From the NCBI GenBank assembly GCA_950106755.1, contig OX467089.1:22363345-22427344 (forward strand): a DNA stretch of 64,000 bases. Reading direction: 5' to 3'. This DNA comes from Climacium dendroides. Its lineage: Eukaryota > Streptophyta > Bryopsida > Hypnales > Climaciaceae. Within the stretch, counting starts at the first letter, position 1; each line of letters starts with the position of its first letter. Position numbers and translations under genes: made by a program. A model generated the notes under the pieces. That model saw nothing but the letters and a program-made list of their open reading frames with translations. It was not told the DNA's origin and made no database searches. This document shows, one piece after another, positions 1 to 10,262 of the stretch.

Positions 1-398
1 CACACCCTTTTTTATTGTTTCAAATCTCATGATTCTTATCTTCCCATTAGGTTCTTGATGTTCAACAATATGGAATTGCCTATCCTCATAGAAAGAACTC
101 AAAGGAGGTAGGTGACAAGAGGATGTCTTGCAAAGAATGTAACTCCTACTAATTTGATAAAGAATGTTACATTTGAATAATGTAAAGTACAACCAAGTAT
201 AACATGAAGCATGAAGCTTGAAACTTGGATAATTAAAAGTGAAACAATATTAATTAGTTATATGTTCTATATCATTCAATCTTCTTTTTTTCAATCATAA
301 GATGGATTAGCAAAAGCTCCAATATGTTTGGGGGGAGTTTTTGATTGAATGTACAATGAAGATTTGCAAGGTTTCAACTAATTTAATGGAATATATTT
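1..398. other. Intergenic, nothing recognised
   Basis: AT-rich sequence with no long open frame, no RNA gene and no repeat that I could match elsewhere in the window. It ends where the first MITE begins. Confidence 0.5.
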
Positions 399-724
399 AT
401 AGGTAATTTTGTTACAATGGTGGCATTCCATGTGCCATTTTCAGACCACCCACTCTGAATTGTAAAAGTGACATCCATGATAGGTATAGTTTTTAGGAAT
501 CTTGGGCTGCTATAGATTTAAAAAATCTTTTACTACTATAGATTTCAGACCACACAATTTGAATTGTAAAAGTGACATGTAACACATATAATCATATATT
601 GATTTCAAGCATCTAAAAATGGTATAAATTTAAGACATCTATGACGTTTGTACACTTCAAACCGCTTTAAATTGTAAAAACTGCCAAAGTAGAGGAATTT
701 CGCCATTGTTACGAAATTCCCCAT
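399..724. mobile_element. MITE, family A (AT-GGGCAATTTCG ends), copy 1
   Basis: A non-coding element of about 326 bp with terminal inverted repeats. The left end reads ATAGGTAATTTTGTTACAAT and the right end is its imperfect complement, finishing in ATTCCCCAT. It is flanked on both sides by ATTT (395-398 and 725-728), a 4-bp target-site duplication. The interior shares phrases such as TGAATTGTAAAAGTGACAT and TATAGATTTCAGAC with the copies at 5057-5368 and 41915-42445. It lies just beyond the 3' end of the left TIR-HSPA12-like locus. Confidence 0.8.
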
Positions 725-828
725 ATTTCACTTCCTTCCAATACAACTTCAAAGGTTGGATGAACTCATTACGAGGCTTCAATCTCCACATCTTCTTAAC
801 TTTTAATGTTTTGAATTGAGTTTAATTA

Positions 829-1128
829 GTCTACATTGGTGAGACGTACTCCACCAATTAGAATACGATAAGGATGTCGCCATTCCATGTGCATAATTTC
901 AGTGAATTGATGCATCCGATGAAGACTTTCGTCGAGAACTGGAGCTCTAGAAATGCGAAGCCCATCTCGAAAGACACACATCTGAAATCTCAGATCTCTA
1001 CTCCGAGAATCTAAAACTCGGCAACGTCGGTACTGGAAATGAAAACCCGGCCATTTCCGCACTCGACAATCCGAATTATCACCACTTGAATTCACACTGA
1101 AACTTGCCAATAAAACAAATTCTGTAGA
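829..1128 (-). other. 3' flank of left TIR-HSPA12-like gene (duplicated)
   Basis: This stretch is the reverse complement of 45304-45610, with scattered substitutions and small indels. It is probably 3' UTR and trailer carried along in the segmental duplication. The small open frame across it is not conserved in the other copy. Confidence 0.6.
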
Positions 1129-3624
1129 TTAAGACGTACTGCTCGAACCATTACACAAATCCTGCGCAAGCGCAACAGCACCCTTACACGTCGCAGAATC
1201 AAGATTTGGCGGGCTCGTGATCAATGGCACTTGGCTTGAAAACCTCTCTCTGATGCTTTCCAAAACGTATGGTGACCCTGCCAGCCAGTCTCCAACCAAA
1301 ACAAGAAACCTGACCCTACCCACTTCAGTATATGTCCTAGAAATGCAGCTCAAAAGTTCCTCAATTACGGGATCAAACAGCGATTGAAACTCAAGGTACG
1401 GAATTTCTATTTTCCCAAGTACTCCGCTGGCCCATACGATTCTTCTCCGCTCGAACCCTTCCAAAATTTTAGCCAATCCCTCCGGAATATGCATTTCGAT
1501 GGGTTTTCCATGTCTCAGACGCGCCTCATCTCCAATGGGAACCTTAATAGAATCCCACAGATTGAACAGGGGTGGGTACCCATTTTGATGCTCAGTCAGA
1601 AACTCTTGTAAACGTGGTCCTATCTTGCGATGTAGTAGTCTCATGAACTCAGCATCCGGAGATGAATGGCGAGTAAACATGCTTGATGACACTTCTTTCA
1701 CCCTGTGAATATGGTTGCAGACAGAAACAACCTCCTGTACAACGACGTCAAAAAAGGATTCACCGATGTCAACTACCAACAACTTGTCACCAACTTTCCG
1801 TTGCAACTGACTATGTTTGAGGCTCTCCAAGGATGCCGCCTCACGTTCCCCGACCATCTTGACTGGGTAGGGACTCCCGTCAGCCCCGTTGATCAAGCCC
1901 GCAGACTCCATGCAGGTTTTCATTTTCTCTTGCGCAGCATTGTCCCAAGAAGACGGAACAGGTACACACCACTGGATCATCTTCATTGTCAGAAGAAATC
2001 CATACCGAATCCGCAGCCGATCCAGAATATATGCGCCAAACTCGTGTAAATAGTCAGTAATTGGTCTGTCCACCGGCAGGCTATATGGCATTTTCAGATT
2101 ATTTGTGGTTGATATTTGCGTGTCACGAACTTTAAGATGCGGGTTAAATCTTGTCACGTAAATCCCAAAACATTTCTCACTTGATCTTCCAGCTTTTCGC
2201 TCACCTTGTTCATAGCTAGAAAGAGCAGCATTACCCCAAGACTCCACCTGATACGATTGGCCTCCATCTCTCGAAGAGTAGTAGATCCCTGTCACGGTTT
2301 TGCAGCTTGGTACAAGATTTGACTTTCTAAGTCCCGGATAGTCACAAAACGCATGAATGTTCTCCGGATCATTAATATGAGAATGTGAAAACGAAGAATA
2401 CGTGCTACCAAATTCAAGGCACACTACCACACTGTAAGGCTCGGTAACAGCTTCCTTCACATCTGTCACCTTCCCAGCGACCCGGTTACTTCCAGACCCC
2501 CGCAATGTGTTGGAGACCAGCCCGAAGTCCACGCCTGTACTCCTACCAGGACCTACTTCCTGCAAGGATGAGGTTTACCGAATGAAAATAATTGCAGCTT
2601 AAAAGTCATGATGAATGCCTCAATAAACACATACTTTGTTCGTCCCGTGTTTCAACCTCCACCGTACAACGGCCAACGAGATTGTGTCAGACACGTCAAG
2701 CTACAAAAGTCCAGCTAGAGCAGAACAAGTTCAAATACATACACTTCCATTTAATTACAAGATATTACCAAGATAGTCAGTTGACCCACGAAATATAACA
2801 ATACATCTAAAGAATGTTCAGTGATCCAGGTTGTACACTACACAAAAACGGCCCAGTTCCACATCCAATCACTCAAGTCACAAGTATGGCATATATAGAA
2901 ATACGCGAGCCAAGGCCATGTTGGAATGTCAAACAGAAATTTCAAGACTCAACAAGCAAACATAGCTTCCCAGGAGAGATCAGCATTTCACCTTGTATAG
3001 TGGCATCAGTTGATCTCCCACCTTCGATGGCCCAATACCTCGGGTCAAAACATCAAGCTTGCGAGCGATGTCCCGTGCGACCTTCTTCATAAACACTTCA
3101 GGATCGTATCCATACTTTTCTGGTATGTAAATTGGTCCGCGAGTATCCAACAATCGATCGACAGCTTCCTTCCAGACCGTAGGCTGGACTCGTCTGGGCC
3201 TACTCTTTCTCCGTTCACTCATCTTCTCATTCACTTCCCATTTCTGCCACACCTTCAGCCACTCCGATTGTGTGCTCGAATCCTTCGCATCCTCAGGCCG
3301 GAGAGCAAGGAATACAGGAAGGAGGCACGGCAGCGAAGGAAATCCATTCCCGGCTTTCGCTGCTGTGTAACTCGCAGCCAACTCCATCATGGGCGGCCTG
3401 CTTCTGGTGAAATACTCCTCCGAGACCACCGCAACGGCCAACTTACATGTCCCGGCATACTCCAAAATGGATGTGCTGATCTGCTCACCGTGTTCTATGG
3501 CATCTCGGTCAAAGAAAACGCTGTAATTACCGCATACTTTGGCCAATTCGGCGTTCAGATGCTCCACGAAGACTTTCTGAGCGCCACTGTGGCTCAAGAA
3601 AATATCGTAAGATCTGGACATCAT
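1129..3624 (-). CDS. TIR domain fused to HSP70/HSPA12-like ATPase, left copy
   Basis: Two coding exons join in phase 0: 3624-2992 (211 aa) and 2559-1129 (476 aa), with a 432-bp intron (donor GTGAAA, acceptor CCTTGCAG), giving 687 aa. Residues 5-150 form a TIR domain: YDIFLSHSG at 6-14, FFDRDAIEHGEQIS at 37-50, and S75-RPPMM-E81-L, which aligns with the S-KWCLD-E-L motif of plant TIRs, so E81 is the candidate NADase glutamate. The second exon has an HSPA12-like nucleotide-binding fold: phosphate-1-like CLEFGSTYSSF (about 258-268), phosphate-2-like LVVDIGESFFDVV (about 472-484), adenosine-like LVGDWLAGSP (632-641) and a terminal KGAVALAQD. The usual Gly-rich loop of phosphate 2 is lost, so ATP hydrolysis is doubtful. 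There is no NB-ARC domain and no LRR. The start is the ATGATG at the head of the TIR; a 1-nt difference from the right copy just upstream argues that the upstream sequence is UTR. Immune signalling is inferred from TIR biology. I recognise the domains but no named gene. Confidence 0.82.
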
Positions 3625-6090
3625 TTCGTGAATAGATCAGTCCTGCATTGAATGAACCCAAACCGAGGCCATACAACTCTTTCAGTAACAAATGGTGATA
3701 TTTGGTCGTGGATGCAGCCTTTGATCTGCACAAGCAAGCCACAAAGAATATTAACCAGAAAATAGAATCAGAATAGACAATCAATACACGAGAATATAAT
3801 CAATACACATCTTCACCCTGGGATCCACTTGAAGGTTGTACCGGTCTTTTCTTCTTGGACTACTTAAACATGGAGAGCATGAATCGTAGAAGGAACTCTC
3901 AGCTTGATTGTCATTCGGTTCATCTCCAACATAGTGGTGGTCCTAGAATTTCGTTAGCAGTTGCAGAACAAAAACAATAACGATCGTAATGGCGTTCCTT
4001 CACAATAACGATCCTTCATTATAACGGGCGTGAAGACATCCTCATCGTCGAAGTTCATAGCATTAGCAAGCAGTGGGGTCATCAGCGGCGGAGCTGACGC
4101 CCCAGCCGAGCAACATTTACCAAACTCAACGCTCCATACTAACCACTCCTCGAAACCTTGCGAGAGAGGTGAAATTCAAGGCTCACACAAGAACAGAACA
4201 GGAAACGTAGATAAAACATAGCATTATTAAGCCAGAGTGTTCTCACCTTTCTGACATGTGTAGAACATTATGTACCATGTCAGATGTTATTCTTAAGCAG
4301 GTGGTGATTCACGGTGAAGAATGACCTGGTTCGTGCCATGTGTGCTCCAGCATCTTTCCCCATTTGAAGCACCCCAAGACTATTTGCTTACTAAACTTAT
4401 GGACTCAAGATTTTATTAGGAACCACTTGAGTAGATAAGCAGTGAATTCGAGCCCACGGACTTGAGCTTAAGAAGTCATATTTGTTACAATGGCATGTTT
4501 CAGTGGGTCACACTTGTAACGATCAAGTGCATAAAGCTCTGACAAGTACGACAAGTCTAGGACTGAGGTTTCTGGACAGTATCAATCAATTCCAAATTCT
4601 GACATTCTGATGAACATGGCAATTTAAATCCCAAATGATTCAACGAAATATTCCCGATTCTCATTATCAAATTCAATAGGAACCCTGTGGGCGCGGGCCA
4701 GCGTTGTTTCGTCCTAATAATTATACGTGCGGGTCAATCTCACAAAGTACAGATGTGACCACTGTTAAGTCCTGGCAACACCAGGTACCAGGACTGGTAC
4801 AATAGACCTCGGTTGAATACATAAATTATAGAAATGACTGCATACGAACACAATTTTCGGTAACTGATCGGTCCCACGTTTTTTCATGTCAATACCAAGT
4901 CAAGGAGAAGATCCTTGCAACTTGTAAGTGCAACGGGGGGTCGTAGGGGCCAGAACAGACTAGCAGACGGCACTGCAAGCATCCGGAGGGGTAGGGACCC
5001 GGAAGTATAGATAGAAAGGAATTAAACTCACATTCTTCCTCAATATGGTAGCGGTTATGGGGAATTTCGTTAAAATGGCGGCATTCCATTTGCCATTTTC
5101 ATACCGGAATTGTAAAAATGACATTTAGGACAGGTATAGTTTTCAGTAATCTTCGATTTTTATAGATTTGATAAATCTTATAGTACTATAGATTTCAGAC
5201 TGCACGATCTGAATTGTAAAAATGATATCTATCGTTTTATAGATTTCAAACATCTAATGATGATGTAGATTTCAGACATCTAGAATGATTGTACACTTCA
5301 GACTGCCCGCTCTGAACTCTAAAACTGCCGAAGTAGCGGAATTTCGCCATTTTAACGAAATTGCCCATGGTTGCCGAAAACGTGAATAAATACCAGTCCT
5401 GATTTTAAAGAAAGTAATACCTATGCATCAGAATCTTGACAGTTGGAAAATTGCCAATTTAATGCATATGAATTTTCGAAGTTGATGCAAACCTGGACCC
5501 ATAATCACGGCGTTCTCGTCCTCATGGCATTAGCAAGTGGTCACCAGCATAGAAGCTCCTCACGCACCATTCGAGCACTATCGAATTCCCTCAACGCTGA
5601 ATCCTTGCCCTTCCTCCGAAACCTGCAAGAATAGAATCAAGATGGGTTTCGAGAATCAGAAACCAAAGACTCGAATCTCCATTCTCTCCCTAATCCCTAT
5701 CCATTCAAACATAAATCCTACGGGCACTAAATTTTGCTCTCCTTCCACCCACGTCGTGCAAATCCTACGTCGACAGTTGCGTCTAACATCGCAATTAAGG
5801 ACGCAACGAGCTCCACGTAAATGCAAATTTCTACCGACACTAAAAGCAAAGCTCTTCCCATAAGACGCGACCGGCACTATGTAAATTGATGTCAATTTCT
5901 ACCGACACTAAAATTAGAGCAAAGCTCATCCCAAAAACCTCAGACCTACGTGATTCCACTCACCAAAAGAATTCCCTCTTGCATCCTCCAAAATGCTCTC
6001 ACAACCATCGCCTCGTGAACGCATGTTCTGCAAACAGAAAAACGCGATGTCGGCCTCTGCTAGCGAAGGACACAAAGCTCGGTTTGATGA
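3625..6090 (-). promoter_or_regulatory. Spliced 5' leader and promoter arm, left TIR-HSPA12-like gene
   Basis: Read on the minus strand, this matches 40850-42788 on the plus strand almost throughout. A leader exon is conserved at 5622-5493: an acceptor TTCTTGCAG, then a short ATGAGGACGAGAACGCCGTGA reading frame, then a donor CCAG|GTTTGC. A further acceptor, GCTTGTGCAG, lies just before the TIR start in both copies. A MITE sits at 5057-5368. Roughly 4010-4880 has no counterpart in the right arm. The high conservation, with stops in every frame, suggests untranslated leader rather than coding exon. The leader role is inferred; a transcript would decide. Confidence 0.55.
5057..5368. mobile_element. 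MITE, family A, copy 2
   Basis: An element of about 312 bp beginning ATGGGGAATTTCGTTAAAAT and ending with the complement (ATTTTAACGAAATTGCCCAT). It is flanked by GGTT at 5053-5056 and 5369-5372. The equivalent point in the right arm of the segmental duplication (about 41523, CAACCGTTACC) holds a single AACC with no element. That is a natural empty site, which confirms both the ends and the 4-bp duplication. Confidence 0.88.
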
Positions 6091-7716
6091 TCGGATTCAT
6101 TCTTTCAAAATCCAACCCGCACATGAAGAGAAGCCTCGGTACAATTGCAACGGAACAAGAAGATGAAGCAGCAGCAGCAGCGCAGAGATTCGCAGTTGGT
6201 CAGCAGGGTTTTCTATTTCAATTATTTTGGGGCAGTGTGGAAACGATCTTTATATAACTGGGTATTTTGTTGACCAAAGTCGACCCTTAGTTAGCTCTTG
6301 GGTCAATGCAAAGTTTCACCGCCACATACACTGGTTTGCCCTAATAGTGTGACTTTGGTAAATTAGTGTTACACACTCTATTAAGAAAAATCAATACAGC
6401 ACAAAACTTTCTGCTTGTACTTGTCAGACGAGTACAAAATTATCATTATCCAAATATCGTGACATTGAGACTCTTGCCTAGGATGAAAACATTAATTTTG
6501 AGGATGTACAAGGTTGAAACATTCGAACTTTGTATCAATTTATAGTGCACCCATCACTAGAAAATTCATGAATTATTCTAATGTTGTCCAAAAAATGCAT
6601 CGTGAATTATGTTGGAATACCTTTTCATTCACCAATTGAAATTGATAGAAACAAACTTTAGTAACTATGCATAATTGCAATTAGTGGCAATCAAATGTGC
6701 ACATATATCATACAGATTGATTACATTCATTGGTTTTGCGGTGTGATGTTGATGTTCCTAATGCTTAACCCTTTAAGTGCCCAAGCCTTTCCACATGTAT
6801 TTTTCCTAATTCCTATGAAAAAGAACATGGACTAATAATTCTCTTCAATGAAGCAAATTGTTTGTTTTTTTTCAAAATCTAACCATATAGATTTTTAAAG
6901 CGCTTGCTTATTAGTGTGTATACCAATTTTAAATAAGTATGAAACTGCATAGGAATTGTGAGATTATAATAAGAGAAATGTTTGTATCCTTTTTTTAATA
7001 TATTGTCTCTTCTCACAATGTTTGAGAAATTTGCATATAATAAATTTTTGGGATTGGAGGTGACATGAACAGTTAAAAATTGTAATAGCTCACTGAAATG
7101 CACTTTCAAAACTCTTAAGTTCAAATGAAGAGCTATTAAATTCATTACACAATCTACCTTGCAATTGTTGAAATTCTAATTTTTTTAAGTATAAATTGCA
7201 AATAATCACAAAAACACTTTACACTTTCTATAGGAAAATTTTATAAGTACAAATCAAATGAAATAGGGAAACTTTGCTCAAAGTTCAGAAATGGAGTAAA
7301 TTAGTAAGCATTACTCTTCCACTTATGGTACATATATGCCATTAAAGACCTCTCAAAAATCAAATATTTACCTTTTTCAATGAAATATAAATTTTTCAAA
7401 CAACAAACCTTCAAAATTGCTCATAAATTTTTTTTTAAACAATGAAAGAAATTTAACTGCCCTACCCACACCAAAACAAGCCTGAAATTTCTCATTGACC
7501 ATATATAGTAATATGATCAATTAGGGAGTCACGGGTTAACAATGGCTTCTCCTTTTCTTTGATGCCATTTGCTTATTTTTGCCTTACAATAGCATCAATT
7601 TGTGTAGATTGAAAGCATGGGAATGGAGGAGTTCCTTTTGTTGTTTCAAATTTGTTCCAACCTACGTAATATTTTCCAAAAACAATGAGGTTGTTTGGTG
7701 GATATACCTTTAATTT
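6091..7716. other. Intergenic AT-rich spacer
   Basis: No gene recognised. 6091-6260 is moderately GC-rich with a short CAG run and could be the promoter end of the left TIR-HSPA12-like leader. The rest is low-complexity AT-rich DNA. A TTAACCC at 6765 and a GGGTTAA at 7532 could bound an old TTAA-type element, but the inverted repeats beyond those bases do not match. Confidence 0.35.
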
Positions 7717-8270
7717 GTAGAGGGTAACAAACTGGGGTTGAAGAGAATTGCAAACCATTCCAACCACCTTTCTCTTGTAATCTACTTATTTCTGTGTAAT
7801 AACATGTCAATCATCTAAACAACAATATCACCTTCAATTCCCACCCGTGACAACTTGAACTTCTCGCTGGTCTGATGTATGTAAACTTTGGATTGACAGG
7901 CACATGCAATGCAAAGGAACATGGTTCACTGCCACACCAACAAAATTTCTACTTCAATTCATGCCCACCCTCTTGAAAACTTGTAGAAAGCAAGCACTGA
8001 GCATTATGAGTCTTAGTTTGCCTCTCCTTTACCAACCAAAACATGCCAACAAGACGGCAAAACTCTCCTGCATTGACATCACGTCTTTAATTGTTAGAAG
8101 GTAACAACTTGGGATTGAGGAGGCTTGCAAAACCTTCTTCAATCTTTTGTCTAAAATACAGAGCACTATGATTATTTTCTGTATAATAACAACATGTCAA
8201 TTCTAAATAACAATATCACTCTCCTGCGATAACTGATTTGTGTAATTGACAGGCACATGCAGAGGCACAC
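7717..8270. repeat. Diverged local direct duplication
   Basis: Two related blocks, about 7717-7915 and 8095-8270, share GTAACAAACTGGGGTTGA / GTAACAACTTGGGATTGA, then TAATAACATGTCAAT and AACAATATCAC. Both end with TTGACAGGCACATGCA, which resembles the intron 1/exon 2 junction of ERH (about 16975, minus strand). Confidence 0.6.
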
Positions 8271-8560
8271 GATTACCTTGATGCAGCTAGCCTATTTCAA
8301 TCCGAGCAAGAGTCACCTTCATTCCCTCCGACTCGGTCTCAGGTACAATGGACGGTCGCTGTACCGTTGCCATGAATTGCATTAGAAAGCGTACCTGACG
8401 TTTTCGATGCCTTTCATGGATCAGGTATTTTGGGGGTCTATTTGGAAAGAGGTTCATGCAATGAAGCGAACCCTAATTCACTGGACTTCACAATGGCCAT
8501 ATTGGGCCGGACCTGCACAAGTTTATAATTAGTGAGTGCCCCTGTGTGAGTGAGCTCCAT
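8250..8560 (+). pseudogene. ERH-derived pseudogene fragment
   Basis: Resembles the ERH gene at 16080-17307. ATTGACAGGCACATGCAGAG and CACACGATTACCTTGATGCAG match the end of ERH intron 1 and the start of exon 2 (RHTIILMQ). CTTTCATGGAT, TTTGGAAAGAGG, GCGAACCCTAATTCAC, CATATTGG and GGACCTGCACAAGT then follow in the order of exons 2 and 3. The exon 2 and 3 parts run together without intron 2, while about 85 nt of unrelated or strongly diverged sequence interrupts exon 2. The frame is broken (an in-frame TAG near 8386). No exon 4 match was found. The mix of a retained intron-1 end and a lost intron 2 is odd for a simple retrocopy. Confidence 0.6.
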
Positions 8561-10262
8561 CGTCCGCTCCTATTTGTTATCGACTGCTGAAGTGTGATGC
8601 AGAAATGGCGAGTCCTACATGCTGTGTAAAGTTTGCGTGCTACGGTAGGCATGTTGACCGGAGCTTGCGTTGTATGATCCTGGGCCGATTGGGTAATCTG
8701 ATCACGTGCGGTCGAAGAGGCTGCCGAGAAGAAGGGATGCATGGTTTGGCGTGTCTAGAAAGGAGTTGGGAAGTGCAACACAAGTTTAATTAATTGTGGG
8801 CCAGCGTCCTTCAATCTCCATCCGCCGACTTAGTCTATTTCGATTTCATCTACTAATCTGCAGTTATTGCACTGGTCAACGGGGCGGAAGCTCGTTGCGG
8901 TGAAAACCAAATTGTATTGTTCATCATTTGTAAATAAATCAAATTAAATCTTTAAAAAAAGTTTTAAAAGAGTATTGTTCATGTTGACACTCGAATTGGT
9001 ACGGAATCTTCCGTGCAGTATCATTGACGTTCACCTCCCCATTCCATTTAGGCTTTGCACTGATAATAGCTACATGTTCAAAGAAATTCACTTGAAAAGA
9101 GAGCTTTTATCATATAGTGACAGCCTCGCACAGCGGAGCAGAGCTCCTTGTGTACATATACTGAAGGCACCCATAACTGATCAAATAAGGAATTTGGGAC
9201 ATGATGAGGAGCAGTGGAAGGTGAAGTAAATATTGCACGAGGTGCAGCGACATGAATGAATGATGGGGATTGCAAAAAGTTTGGTAATTTTTGACTGAAA
9301 GTGAAATTACTATGATTTTTGAAAGGCCAAAGTACTTGTCAACCCATGGCCAATGCTTAGAGTCGTCCAAAATTGCTCACTAACAGACTATTTACAGCAG
9401 CACAAAAAATAAGGCAAAATAAGGCATGCTGTAATTCTTGTGACAGCTAATCAAACAAGGAAGCTTCTTGTAACCTTTAAAATATTAAAAAAGCAGAAAT
9501 GAGCCCCAGCCTCTCTAAATTTCACACACCCTATTGATTGCTCATGGTCTGGTTAGGAATGGGTAGCTCTACCATAAGTGAAATAAGCTTTACAAAATTG
9601 CAAATGTGAGCAGAATTTCCATTCAACACTGAAATCACTTGCTGAACCCTTTAGGATTCCCCACATGGATCGTTTTAGATTAATTTCGCAGTCATTCAAA
9701 ACCTTCCAAAACAGTGTACGCGTTGCATATCTGATCAGAACCTATGCGTAATCTTGATCAGAACTTGGAGGAACAATAAAAACAGTACAGTATGTGCATT
9801 ATACCAAATAAAAATATTACAGACGTTGTGAATATATATATACAGTAAAATTTGGAAGGCCACTGTCAAAACAGCAGGACATCCCCAGGATAATTCTTGG
9901 CGTTCTTGGCGGAACCTGCAAATTCTATATGACTAAGAAATTCAGAACATCTTTGACCACCCAACTCGGAGTGATTAATAGGTCAAACAAAATTTGCAGC
10001 CTAATTAGATGATCTAATCTGCCAACCAGGATATAATAAAGAAGAATCTGTAAAGCTACTGCTGAGTTCCCGGGCCAAATCCAGGCCATTAAATCAAATA
10101 ATGACGAATAATTCTTGGTTCTAGTGTCATTGTTTTCAGTTGAATCAGCGAATTTGATCAAATCTAGTAGTGAAAGGATAACTGCTTCGATTGATTTTGG
10201 AAGGAGAAATATCCAGTCGTATAGATATATATATCTACATGAAAAGAGTGCAGGCTGTGCAC
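8561..10262. other. Intergenic; NYC1 3' flank
   Basis: No gene recognised. 8600-8930 is GC-richer but holds no conserved frame. The part next to 10263 is expected to include the NYC1 3' UTR. Confidence 0.4.

Noticed and set aside
826..1110. 94-aa open frame on the minus strand just past the left TIR-HSPA12-like gene
   Set aside because: It lies in the duplicated 3' flank and is broken by indels in the right copy, so it is not conserved as protein.
3010..3651. Long open frame on the plus strand opposite the left TIR exon (and its mirror at 42777-43403)
   Set aside because: Antisense shadow of the TIR codons. It is present in both copies only because the TIR exon is conserved.
6765..7535. Possible 770-bp TTAA element
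   Set aside because: TTAACCC and GGGTTAA occur at the two ends, but the bases further inside do not form inverted repeats.
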